This document shows positions 54,016 through 61,498 of a stretch of DNA of 64,000 nt, piece after piece (within the stretch, counting starts at the first letter, position 1; each line of letters begins with the position of its first letter). The notes under the pieces were generated by a model, which was given only the letters and a program-made list of their open reading frames with translations, ran no database searches and was not told where the DNA came from. A program made the translations under genes and the position numbers. The stretch lies in contig CAZXMO010000005.1 of assembly GCA_964641125.1 (NCBI GenBank), positions 1-64,000 on the forward strand. The letters run 5' to 3'. The DNA comes from JBKHAJ01 sp964641125. Lineage in GTDB: Bacteria; Spirochaetota; Spirochaetia; SPDA01; CAZSGZ01.

Positions 54016-55331
54016 GGAGATCCCTTCTCGGGGGCTTGTATTCGGGATACCGCCTCCTCGAAAGAGAGATCCTCGAAGCTCTCCCGGGTGACGAGATTTT
54101 TTACCGTTACCGTGCCCCGTTCGAATTCGTTACCTCCGCAGATGAGGCCGAAGCGGATGCCCTTTTTTTCGGCGAACTGGAACTGGCTGCCGAGCTTCTT
54201 CTTTTCCGGATAGACCTCGCAGGATATTCCGGACTTCCTGAATTGTCCGGCTAATCGGTGATAGTGAGGATAGAGATCTTCCTGAAGGCAGAGGATGAGG
54301 AGATCCGCGGCCGCGGTCGAACCGGAGAGCCTTCCTAAGGTTTCGAGGGCCGCCATAAGCCGGTCCAGCCCAATGGAGGCGCCCACCCCGGGAAGATGCT
54401 CCTTTGTGTAGAGAGACGCGAGATCGTTGTATCTTCCCCCGGAGCACACCGATCCGATCTCGGGAATCTCGTCGAGGAAGGTTTCGAAGACGATGCCGGT
54501 GTAGTAGTCGAGTCCCCGGGTTATCGAAGGATCGAGAAAGAATTTTCCTTCGATTCCGCATTCGGCGACATACGACCAGGCGGCAGCCAGCCGCTCCGAA
54601 TCTTCGGCGGGTCCGCCGGCTAATTCATTCATCTTATCGAGGGTTTCCCGGAAACTCGCCGCGGGCTCGATAAAGTCGAGAATTTTTACCGCCTGGTCGG
54701 GGGTTACGCTCTCCTCGAGGAGGGCTTGGGTCTTGTCCCGTCCGATCTTGGCGAGCTTATCGACGGTCCTCAGTATTTCCGCCGATTTCTCGGTAATTCC
54801 CAGGTGGCCCAAGAAGCGGTTGAACACCTCACGGTTGGAAAGGCGGATAGTGAAGTCGGTTATCCCCAACGCCGTCATTGTATCGTGCATCACCATGAGG
54901 ATCTCGAAGTCGGCGGAGGGTGAATCGACTCCGACAATGTCGAAATCGCACTGGGTAAACTCCCTGAACCGCCCGCGCTGAGTATTCTCTCCCCTCCATA
55001 CCTTGGAAATGTGGTACCGCTTGAAGGGGGTGTAGAGATCATGGCGATGGGCGGCCATATACCGGGCGAAGGGAACGGTCAGGTCGAAGCGCATGGCCAC
55101 GTCCCGTTCACCGTGATCGAGGAAACGGTAGATCTGCTTGTCGGTTTCACCCCCTCCCTTTCCCAGGAGGACCTCGGTATATTCGAGGGCCGGGGTGTCG
55201 ATCGGAACGAAGCCGAAGTTCTCGAAGACCCCGGTCAATACTGTTTCGATACGCTTTCGTTCCAGCTCCACGTCGGGTAAGAAGTCTCGAAAGCCCTTCA
55301 GTACCCGCGGTTCAATCTTTTCTGTACCCAT
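54012..55331 (-). CDS. hisS: Histidyl-tRNA synthetase
   Basis: A 439-aa class IIa synthetase. Motif 1 region LKGFRDFLPDVELERKR, motif 2 FKRYHISKVWRGENTQRGR, the HisRS signature ITRGLDYYTGIVFE, and motif 3 GVGASIGLDRLMAALE. The C-terminal anticodon-binding domain lies at about 335-425 (SGISCEVYPEKKKLGSQFQF). The ATG has no Shine-Dalgarno sequence and lies six bases after a -10 box. It is first in the hisS-hrpA operon. Confidence 0.96.
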   Translation of the reverse strand: MGTEKIEPRVLKGFRDFLPDVELERKRIETVLTGVFENFGFVPIDTPALEYTEVLLGKGGGETDKQIYRFLDHGERDVAMRFDLTVPFARYMAAHRHDLYTPFKRYHISKVWRGENTQRGRFREFTQCDFDIVGVDSPSADFEILMVMHDTMTALGITDFTIRLSNREVFNRFLGHLGITEKSAEILRTVDKLAKIGRDKTQALLEESVTPDQAVKILDFIEPAASFRETLDKMNELAGGPAEDSERLAAAWSYVAECGIEGKFFLDPSITRGLDYYTGIVFETFLDEIPEIGSVCSGGRYNDLASLYTKEHLPGVGASIGLDRLMAALETLGRLSGSTAAADLLILCLQEDLYPHYHRLAGQFRKSGISCEVYPEKKKLGSQFQFAEKKGIRFGLICGGNEFERGTVTVKNLVTRESFEDLSFEEAVSRIQAPEKGSP

Positions 55332-55337
55332 AGCTCA

Positions 55338-55366
55338 AATATGCCTTTTTTTCTTATCACCTTCAA
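55338..55366 (-). promoter_or_regulatory. Promoter of hisS, predicted leaderless
   Basis: On the minus strand, TTGAAG (55366-55361), 17-nt spacer, CATATT (55343-55338), six bases to ATG 55331. No Shine-Dalgarno sequence or T-box. Confidence 0.65.
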
Positions 55367-55401
55367 GGCGAATTTTCCCTTGACTTTTTATCCCCGTTAC
55401 C

Positions 55402-55416
55402 TATTACATAGTAATA
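55402..55416. promoter_or_regulatory. Perfect 6-bp dyad upstream of pcnB, candidate operator
   Basis: TATTAC-ATA-GTAATA at 55402-55416. It follows TTGACT (55380-55385) by 16 bases, so TATTAC may itself be the pcnB -10 box and the dyad could bind a regulator. Nothing else supports this. Confidence 0.35.
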
Positions 55417-55442
55417 AGAATTGAAAAAAAAGTGAGTTTCCA

Positions 55443-56570
55443 TTGTTAGTACGCTATGTAAAAACACCCGGGGGCGATACCGAAGAGCTCGCCCGCATAT
55501 ATACCTTCGAAGAACACGGCATCAAGATCCAGTACATAGACCCGGATGCCCGGAAGATAATTCACCGCCTCGTCAGTCACGGCTTCAAGGCGTACATCGT
55601 CGGCGGGGCGGTCCGGGATCTCTTGATCGGAAGACGGCCTAAGGATTTCGACATCGTCACCGACGCCCATCCGGGCAAAATAAGGAAGATATTCTGGAAC
55701 TCCCGGATAATCGGCCGGCGATTCCGGCTGGTCCATGTGTACGCGGATGACAACATCCTCGAGGTTTCGACCTTCCGTGCCGCCGACTCCAACCAGAACA
55801 ATACCTTCGGTACAATGAAAGAGGATGTTATGCGCCGGGACTTTTCCATGAACGCCCTCTATTACGATCCCGATTCACAGCAGCTCTACGATTACGTAGG
55901 GGGGCTCCAGGATATCCTCGAAAAAAAGATCGAGACGATCATCCCCTTAGAAACCATTTTCAAGGATGATCCGGTCCGGATCATCAGGATTATACGGTAC
56001 GCGGCCATAACGGGATTCCCTATACGGAGAAAGCTCGCCCGGCAGATAAAGACGGACCGGAGGCTGCTTCGCGATGTCTCGAATTCGCGCTTGACCGAGG
56101 AAGTCATGAAAATCCTCCAGAGCGGAAAGTCGGAGCGGATATTTTCCTCCCTCTTCAAGTACGAGATCAGTGAGGATATCCTCCCGGAGATCCACCGCGC
56201 CGCGGAAGAGGGCACGCAGCTCAAAATCAGGATGCTCGCTAATTTGAGAAAGCTCGACCGGAATGTGCGGAAGTATTCCGCGGTTACCAAAAGTGAGATG
56301 ATAACCGCCGTGAGCAAGGACTACGTGGAGGAGAGGGTCGACTGGGAGAATAACCCCGAAACCGTTTACAAAGAGGTCTTCCGGCGGATAAAGCAGTTCA
56401 TTACCCCCATTACGCCGCCCAACAAGGATGTCGAGCAGGCCGTCAGGGGAATGTTCAAGTCACGGGGAATGAGGCCTCCCTTCAAGAAACGGTACAAAAT
56501 GGGGAGACAGCGCTCCCGCCGCCCGGGGGGAAAGAGCGGTGCTTCCAAACAGGGCGGCAAGGGAAAATAG
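55443..56570 (+). CDS. pcnB: Poly(A) polymerase / CCA-type nucleotidyltransferase, PcnB-like
   Basis: A 375-aa class II nucleotidyltransferase. The catalytic head motif is YIVGGAVRDLLIG followed by RRPKDFDIVTDAHPGKIRKI (DxD pair in KDFDIV). GRRFRLVHVY and the RRDFSMNALYYDP motif follow, and the neck region DDPVRIIRIIRYAAITGF is typical. PcnB-type wording (RPKDFD, GRRFRLVHV) favours poly(A) polymerase over CCA-adding enzyme. The C-terminal 30 residues are strongly basic, as in PcnB. The frame begins at TTG 55443 without a good Shine-Dalgarno site; no ATG exists before the catalytic core, so the start is uncertain. Confidence 0.88.
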   Translation: MLVRYVKTPGGDTEELARIYTFEEHGIKIQYIDPDARKIIHRLVSHGFKAYIVGGAVRDLLIGRRPKDFDIVTDAHPGKIRKIFWNSRIIGRRFRLVHVYADDNILEVSTFRAADSNQNNTFGTMKEDVMRRDFSMNALYYDPDSQQLYDYVGGLQDILEKKIETIIPLETIFKDDPVRIIRIIRYAAITGFPIRRKLARQIKTDRRLLRDVSNSRLTEEVMKILQSGKSERIFSSLFKYEISEDILPEIHRAAEEGTQLKIRMLANLRKLDRNVRKYSAVTKSEMITAVSKDYVEERVDWENNPETVYKEVFRRIKQFITPITPPNKDVEQAVRGMFKSRGMRPPFKKRYKMGRQRSRRPGGKSGASKQGGKGK

Positions 56571-56584
56571 GGAAAGTCTTCCGG

Positions 56585-57841
56585 TTAGTCGACTACTTTT
56601 ACGTCTTCATCCCGGACACTTCCCGCGGCGGCGTCTATACGTTCCATCAGCGAGGAGACCTTGTCACGGTAGGCATCGGGATCCCTTTCCCGCGCCTGGG
56701 CAAGATAATCCCGGGCGTCTTCGGGACGGTTGTCGGAGAAAGCATTTACTCCCAGGGCGTAATAGACCAATGAGGGCTCGGCACCGAGCATAAGCGCCGA
56801 TTGGTAGTAGTACTCCGCAAGGGAGTAATCTTTCCGGGAGTAGTGTATGAGTCCGAGGTAGTAATAGGGAATGTGATGGTTCCCTTTGAGGGCGATCGCC
56901 TTGACGAAGGCATTCTCCGCTTCGGTAAAATTTCCCTCCTCGTACGCATCGATTCCGTCTCCGACCAAATCGGGAAAGGTTTTTATAGATGCAATGAAGT
57001 CGCTGTAATCGGAAGCGAAAAGGAACTCGTTGGTCCACTGAAGGGCCTTGGCGCGGACATTGGCGAGATTCTCCTGGAGTGAGGCTTCCGATACGAGGGC
57101 GCTCAAACTGTCCCAAAGAATTCGGTTGTAATCGTCGTTCTCGGAGTTGATCAGGAAGTAGACCAATCCCCAGGCCTCAGCATGGAACTGGTCCGCCTGG
57201 TTGGTAAGGATTTTGCCGTTCGGGCTCAAGAGCTCCGACATGGTGAGGAGCCCGGGTTCCCGCCCCGCCTCGTCGTTTTGGATCATCTTTTTCAGGGTTT
57301 CGAGCCAGCTCAAATTCTCGGTGTATACCGCGAAATCGTTCTCCTCGTCGTAATAGCACTTTTCGAAGAACACGGCGAATCCCTGCTGGATCCACAGGGG
57401 AGGGTTCCGGACGAAGGATTTGAGGAACTGGATGTACCCGTGGCGCACGAGGGATGTATCGAAGGCCTCCTCGTTACGTACGGCAAAACCGAGGAGCTCG
57501 CTCTTTTCGGGGGAGGAGTATTGCAGAAAAACGAAACTGTCCTTGGTCTGTCCCACAGCCGATTCGAGATAGTCGTCGAACCGCTCCTTACTCGAAAAGA
57601 TACGGACGTTGAGCTTCGTAGGAAGCTTTTCCAGATCGAAATGCATGTATTGGTTGAAGAGCTCCAAGAAGGCTTCCATCTTCGAAGCGGTCAGCTTTGC
57701 GTCCGCGGCGCTTTGCTCGGAGTAGACTCGATAGTGGCCGGTTTCGGAGAGATACACCTGAGGCGTCTGCGAAAAAGCGGGAGAAACCGCAAGCGCGAGT
57801 ACCACCGAAATTAAAAGGCCCGGGAGCAGAAATCGTTTCAT
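56585..57841 (-). CDS. Exported TPR protein with degenerate peptidase-MA-like domain
   Basis: 418 aa. A signal peptide (LLPGLLISVVLALAVSPAFS, about 5-24) is set by the ATG at 57841 with a GGAGG site; the longer frame lacks support. Residues about 35-270 resemble the peptidase-MA-like family: a helix with SLVRHGYIQFL stands where HExxH is expected, and PPLWIQQGFAVFFE where family members have W-x-x-EG. Both catalytic Glu residues are missing, so it is probably not a protease. Residues about 285-390 hold three TPR repeats (AEYYYQSALMLGAEPSLVYY). It may be a periplasmic scaffold. Confidence 0.78.
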   Translation of the reverse strand: MKRFLLPGLLISVVLALAVSPAFSQTPQVYLSETGHYRVYSEQSAADAKLTASKMEAFLELFNQYMHFDLEKLPTKLNVRIFSSKERFDDYLESAVGQTKDSFVFLQYSSPEKSELLGFAVRNEEAFDTSLVRHGYIQFLKSFVRNPPLWIQQGFAVFFEKCYYDEENDFAVYTENLSWLETLKKMIQNDEAGREPGLLTMSELLSPNGKILTNQADQFHAEAWGLVYFLINSENDDYNRILWDSLSALVSEASLQENLANVRAKALQWTNEFLFASDYSDFIASIKTFPDLVGDGIDAYEEGNFTEAENAFVKAIALKGNHHIPYYYLGLIHYSRKDYSLAEYYYQSALMLGAEPSLVYYALGVNAFSDNRPEDARDYLAQARERDPDAYRDKVSSLMERIDAAAGSVRDEDVKVVD

Positions 57842-57899
57842 TTTTTCCTCCACTGAAAAGTATTGTAACGAGTGACTCACAGAGTTGTCAAATCTATTA

Positions 57900-58769
57900 T
57901 CAGCCCGGAGTTACGGTGAACCGCTCGATGTTGATGTTGACTTCCTTGATGTTGATCCCGGCGTATTTTTCGATATTGTCGAGGACGTAGTCTCTCAGGT
58001 GGTGGATGCTTCCCGCGAGCTGGACCCCGTAAGGGAGCTGTACGGTCAGACTCAGGATGTACCCCTGATGGTCGACTTTGACCGATATCTTCTCGACCTT
58101 GATTTCCGGATTGTACTCGTCCACGCAATGGAGAACCATTTGGGAGATTGCCGTCTCGCTGATGGATATCTTTCCGCGGCGGGAGAATTCCGGACGCACC
58201 ACAGCCTTCTCGAACACTCGATTTTTATTCTTAACGGCTAAACGGTTGCGGAGAAAGATCTTGATGCTGTCGTAAAAAATCTGCGGATAATCCCTCTTGA
58301 TCTCGATGGCGGGCACAGGTATCACATGCTTCCCCTCGGTGCTTCTCGTCCTCTTGGCCAGCTCGATATCCTCGGTACTGGCCACCTCCTCGATCCGGAT
58401 GATTTTACGGGGAGCCGGCAAATTGAGGCGCTTTACGATCTTCTTGATCATACCGTCGGAAGTCCCGATGACGAGGATCCGTTTGAAGTTCTCCTTTTCC
58501 AGCGCGCTTACGACCTCGTGCCGGTGACCGGACTCGTCGAAGAGCGCGGTCTTAACGGCCGCGAGAAAGGCCTTCTCTTTCTTTGCCGATTTTCCGGCGA
58601 TGATGGAGTCGTCCTTGATGAGAAGTCCGTCGTCGATGATGAGGTCTATCCCGTACTTGTCCGCGATGAGCCGGGCCCGGAAGCTCTTACCCGAGCCGCT
58701 CTCGCCGACTAAGGCATAGACGATTACTCCGCGGAGAAGCCAGATGATGTGGTGCAGGAAGGCTTTCAT
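57900..58769 (-). CDS. P-loop NTPase fused to an Asp23/Gls24-like domain
   Basis: 289 aa. Residues 15-120 form a P-loop domain with Walker A GESGSGKS (22-29) inside YALVGESGSGKSFRARLIAD and a conserved-looking IIDDGLLIKDDSIIAG. The layout resembles small kinases. A linker (about 120-195) leads to a C-terminal domain (about 200-285) with RRGKISISETAISQMVLHC, GYILSLTVQLPYGVQLAGSI and INIKEVNINIERFTV, matching the Asp23/Gls24 (DUF322) pattern of envelope-stress proteins. I do not know this fusion. I use ATG 58769; the upstream extension overlaps rluA. It lies 13 bases after rluA, and a perfect dyad covers its start codon. Confidence 0.75.
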   Translation of the reverse strand: MKAFLHHIIWLLRGVIVYALVGESGSGKSFRARLIADKYGIDLIIDDGLLIKDDSIIAGKSAKKEKAFLAAVKTALFDESGHRHEVVSALEKENFKRILVIGTSDGMIKKIVKRLNLPAPRKIIRIEEVASTEDIELAKRTRSTEGKHVIPVPAIEIKRDYPQIFYDSIKIFLRNRLAVKNKNRVFEKAVVRPEFSRRGKISISETAISQMVLHCVDEYNPEIKVEKISVKVDHQGYILSLTVQLPYGVQLAGSIHHLRDYVLDNIEKYAGINIKEVNINIERFTVTPG

Positions 58770-58786
58770 AGGTATAAGATACCTAT
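58768..58786. promoter_or_regulatory. Perfect 8-bp inverted repeat spanning the rluA end and next start codon
   Basis: ATAGGTAT-AAG-ATACCTAT (58768-58786). The arms pair perfectly with a three-base centre. It covers the rluA stop and the ATG at 58769 and leaves no free Shine-Dalgarno sequence. It could be an RNA hairpin limiting translation or a protein-binding site. Confidence 0.5.
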
Positions 58787-59817
58787 CTTTTTCTTCCTGT
58801 GGAAGGGTCGGAGAGTTTTTCGACCGTTTCGGTACCGAAATATTTCTCGACGATCTCGAGAAAATAGGCGGGGGGTACCACGGTGACCGTCTCAATGCCG
58901 AGCTCCCCGGCCCCTTCGGGATCCGCGGCACGGACCGTGTGCGCATGGAGGAGGTAGGGCGGCATTCCTTGGCGGGATATCCCCGGTTCTCTCAAACGGC
59001 GTCCGCCGTATTTGACGTCCCCCGCCAAGGGCATGCCCCGGGCAGCGGCCTGAGCACGGATCTGGTGGGTCCTTCCGGTGTGAAGGGTAAACCGCACCAG
59101 GCTCAGTTCCTTTCCCGCGGCGACCGGTTCCGCGGCGAGCGAGGCGATCTTCCCCTCGCGATTAAATATTTCTCTCTCCCGGGCTGTCGATTTTTTACTC
59201 TTCCCGTTCCGCACTATCCGGTCGCTCCATACCGATTCGGTGACGAGGATGCCCTCGACAACGGCCAGATACAGTTTGACGAGTCTTCCCCTTGCGAGAA
59301 GCTCGGAAAAAGTCCGAGCCCCGCGGATCGATTTCCCGAAGAAGACCGCTCCGGAGGTGTTCCGATCGAGCCGGTGAAGGGGCCCCGGGGTAAAGCTCAA
59401 GGAGGGGGGCAGCTTCGGGGCGAGATACTCTCTTACCGCTTCCTCGAGGGAACCGGGACCATGGATGAGGATACCAGCGGGTTTGTCGAGAACGAGGAGG
59501 TCGGGAGTCTCGAGGATGACTCGAATCGAAGGAGAGGATTCGGAGGGCGCCGGGATGTCGGAGCCTGCGATGCTGTTGGGGCCGCCGGGTATTTCCCATT
59601 TGCGGGTAAAGTGAGCGCTCACCGATATGACGTCCCCGGGTCTTATGAGGTAATCGGGGGAAGTCTTTCCACCGTTGACACGAATATCTTTTTTTCTCAT
59701 GGCTCCGTAGACGGCCCCGAGGGGAAGGGAAGGGAGGAATTTACGCAGTACCCGATCGATTCGTCTCCCGTAATCATTCCGGCCGGTGTCGAAGGTAAGC
59801 CGCTTCGCCTCATCCAT
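58783..59817 (-). CDS. Pseudouridine synthase, RluA family
   Basis: 344 aa. An N-terminal S4 RNA-binding domain (about 12-75, GRRIDRVLRKFLPSLPLG and KKDIRVNGGKTSPDYLIRPG) precedes the RluA catalytic domain (about 100-330). The active-site motif is PLHRLDRNTSGAVFFGKS with the catalytic Asp; HTGRTHQIRAQAAARGMPL is the second RluA signature. It isomerises uridine in rRNA; the exact site (RluC/RluD type) cannot be told. The frame starts 14 codons earlier, but ATG 59817 lies six bases after an extended -10 box. It is followed by the P-loop/Gls24 gene in an operon. Confidence 0.92.
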   Translation of the reverse strand: MDEAKRLTFDTGRNDYGRRIDRVLRKFLPSLPLGAVYGAMRKKDIRVNGGKTSPDYLIRPGDVISVSAHFTRKWEIPGGPNSIAGSDIPAPSESSPSIRVILETPDLLVLDKPAGILIHGPGSLEEAVREYLAPKLPPSLSFTPGPLHRLDRNTSGAVFFGKSIRGARTFSELLARGRLVKLYLAVVEGILVTESVWSDRIVRNGKSKKSTAREREIFNREGKIASLAAEPVAAGKELSLVRFTLHTGRTHQIRAQAAARGMPLAGDVKYGGRRLREPGISRQGMPPYLLHAHTVRAADPEGAGELGIETVTVVPPAYFLEIVEKYFGTETVEKLSDPSTGRKR

Positions 59818-59823
59818 GGGATT

Positions 59824-59831
59824 ATCATACC
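59824..59831 (-). promoter_or_regulatory. Extended -10 promoter of rluA, predicted leaderless
   Basis: On the minus strand, TATGAT (59829-59824) ends six bases before ATG 59817, with TG in the extended -10 position (TGG-TATGAT). No good -35 box is present, as is common for extended -10 promoters. Confidence 0.55.
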
Positions 59832-59847
59832 AGATTTTTGAAACAGC

Positions 59848-59876
59848 TTGACAGTCCATTTTCTATCGATCACAAT
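59848..59876 (+). promoter_or_regulatory. Promoter of the membrane protein-rnf operon
   Basis: TTGACA (59848-59853), 17-nt spacer, CACAAT (59871-59876), 14 bases to ATG 59891, giving a predicted leader of about 7 nt without a Shine-Dalgarno sequence. Confidence 0.5.
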
Positions 59877-59890
59877 GAAAGTCACCCGTC

Positions 59891-61498
59891 ATGAATAGTT
59901 CTTCGAGCTCTCGGTTCGGCGCAGGACTTATCGCGTCCGGATTGTGCATTTTTACCCTCGCTGTGGCCGCATACGGAGTCTTCCTCCGGGACGGCATCGA
60001 TGAACCGCCCAATCCTGCTTGGAACGGCTACACCGTCCTTCTCGTCGACTCCGCCGTCCCGGAGCGGGAGGTGGAGAGCCGCCTCGTTTCGGCCGGTGCG
60101 GGAAAAATCCTTTCCCGGAGCGATGTCGTCTTGAGCTACTGCGAGTATCCCGGACTCGGGGAAGTTCCTCTAAGCGGCCTCGCTGCGAGGTTCGACGAGG
60201 CCGATCCCCGATACGATCCGTACATGCGATCGGTGGGAAACTATTTTTCGAGCCGGGACGGGAGGTATTCACTCTACTACTGCGCTGATACGGATCTGCC
60301 CCTCGAAGTCATTGTATCCGAAGCTTTTTCGGGGACTTCCTTCGAATACCGCCTGTTCGGTCGACCCGAGGCCGGTACCGCCGTAGTTCGTTTTCCCGGA
60401 ATCGTAACATCCGCCGTTATTCTCTTCTTTGGAGCTTTCCTAGGATTCCTCACTAAAAAATATCTTTTCGTCTTAGGGCTGTCCGCCCTTGTCTGCGCGG
60501 GGATAGGGTTCTTTTCGGGATTGGTGATACTTCCCGCCGCATTGATATTCCAATTCGCCTCAGCTTTTTTCTGTCTCGACTTTTTGCCCCGGTATAAGCG
60601 GAGGCTTAACGAAACACTCTCGAGGGAGGGGAAGGTTCGAACCGAGGCGGAAACCAAGTCCGGATACGCACGAAATCTACCCGAGGGGTGGTTCAAGAGG
60701 GCGCTCATCCCCCTCTGTGCCTTCATAGCGGGGCTGGGAGTCGCCATCGCGGCGGGGAAATCAGGCAACACCGTGGGCACCGTCCTCGCTATGGCCGCCG
60801 GGGTCGCCGCGGTGCCGGTGATACGCGCGGGGATCCTGACAATTGTTCAGGCGAGGCGGGAGCACCGGCTCTTTTTTTCGGTGCCTCTTAAGCGGCGGAT
60901 GGGGGAACGGAGAAACTATAAGACCCTCTCGGCCGCAGCCCTCACCGGTGCCGTAATAATCGCGGGGGTACGCCTCTTAGCCGCGGCTGAGACGTCGGCT
61001 TTTTCGCCGGGAGCGGTCCGGCCCGAGATTCCCCTCCCAGGCAACCCCCTGGATACCCGGAGCATAACCGTAGTCCCGGGAGCCCCTCCCGGGAACTCGG
61101 ATCTTCCGGACCTTAGCCACTACCTTCAACACCGGTCGTATCAGGAGCTCTATCTTTACGGCGGCCGGGACTCTCTTTCCACCTTTTCCCAGGCGGAGGG
61201 GCGAATCATAAAAACTTACGCAAAAAACCCGGTTAGTGACGAGGAATGGATACAAAAGAGGTCCGAAGAGTATGCCGCGAGCCCCCTCGGGGAGCTGCTG
61301 ATGTCGGAGGAAGGATTACTGAGGGCCCGATATGCCCGCCCCTCCGCCGCGGAAGCCGAAGAAGCAATTCCCCTTGCGGCCGTAGTCATATGGATAGGAG
61401 TCCTCCTCGCGGGGTGGTACGGTGTGACCCCTTTGACAGCTGATTCTTTGTGTGGTATGAAATCGGTTGAGCCAAGGAGAAGACGTCAAGCAGCATGA
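59891..61498 (+). CDS. Polytopic membrane protein heading the rnf operon, unknown function
   Basis: 535 aa, not recognised. Predicted membrane segments: about 10-30 (GLIASGLCIFTLAVAAYGVF), a pair at about 172-225 (SAVILFFGAFLGFLTKKYLF, GLVILPAALIFQFASAFF), about 270-325 (LIPLCAFIAGLGVAIAAG and following), about 345-362, and one near the C terminus (IPLAAVVIWIGVLLAGWY). The region between about 32 and 165 and the segment at about 370-490 lie outside the membrane. The ATG of rnfC overlaps its stop (ATGA), so it is translationally coupled to Rnf. T. pallidum may have a comparable hypothetical gene before its rnf genes, from memory and unverified. Confidence 0.75.
   Translation: MNSSSSSRFGAGLIASGLCIFTLAVAAYGVFLRDGIDEPPNPAWNGYTVLLVDSAVPEREVESRLVSAGAGKILSRSDVVLSYCEYPGLGEVPLSGLAARFDEADPRYDPYMRSVGNYFSSRDGRYSLYYCADTDLPLEVIVSEAFSGTSFEYRLFGRPEAGTAVVRFPGIVTSAVILFFGAFLGFLTKKYLFVLGLSALVCAGIGFFSGLVILPAALIFQFASAFFCLDFLPRYKRRLNETLSREGKVRTEAETKSGYARNLPEGWFKRALIPLCAFIAGLGVAIAAGKSGNTVGTVLAMAAGVAAVPVIRAGILTIVQARREHRLFFSVPLKRRMGERRNYKTLSAAALTGAVIIAGVRLLAAAETSAFSPGAVRPEIPLPGNPLDTRSITVVPGAPPGNSDLPDLSHYLQHRSYQELYLYGGRDSLSTFSQAEGRIIKTYAKNPVSDEEWIQKRSEEYAASPLGELLMSEEGLLRARYARPSAAEAEEAIPLAAVVIWIGVLLAGWYGVTPLTADSLCGMKSVEPRRRRQAA

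Noticed and set aside
58770..58946. 59-codon extension of the P-loop/Gls24 protein
   Set aside because: It overlaps rluA on the same strand in another frame, is Arg/Pro/Ser-rich shadow sequence, and has no domain.
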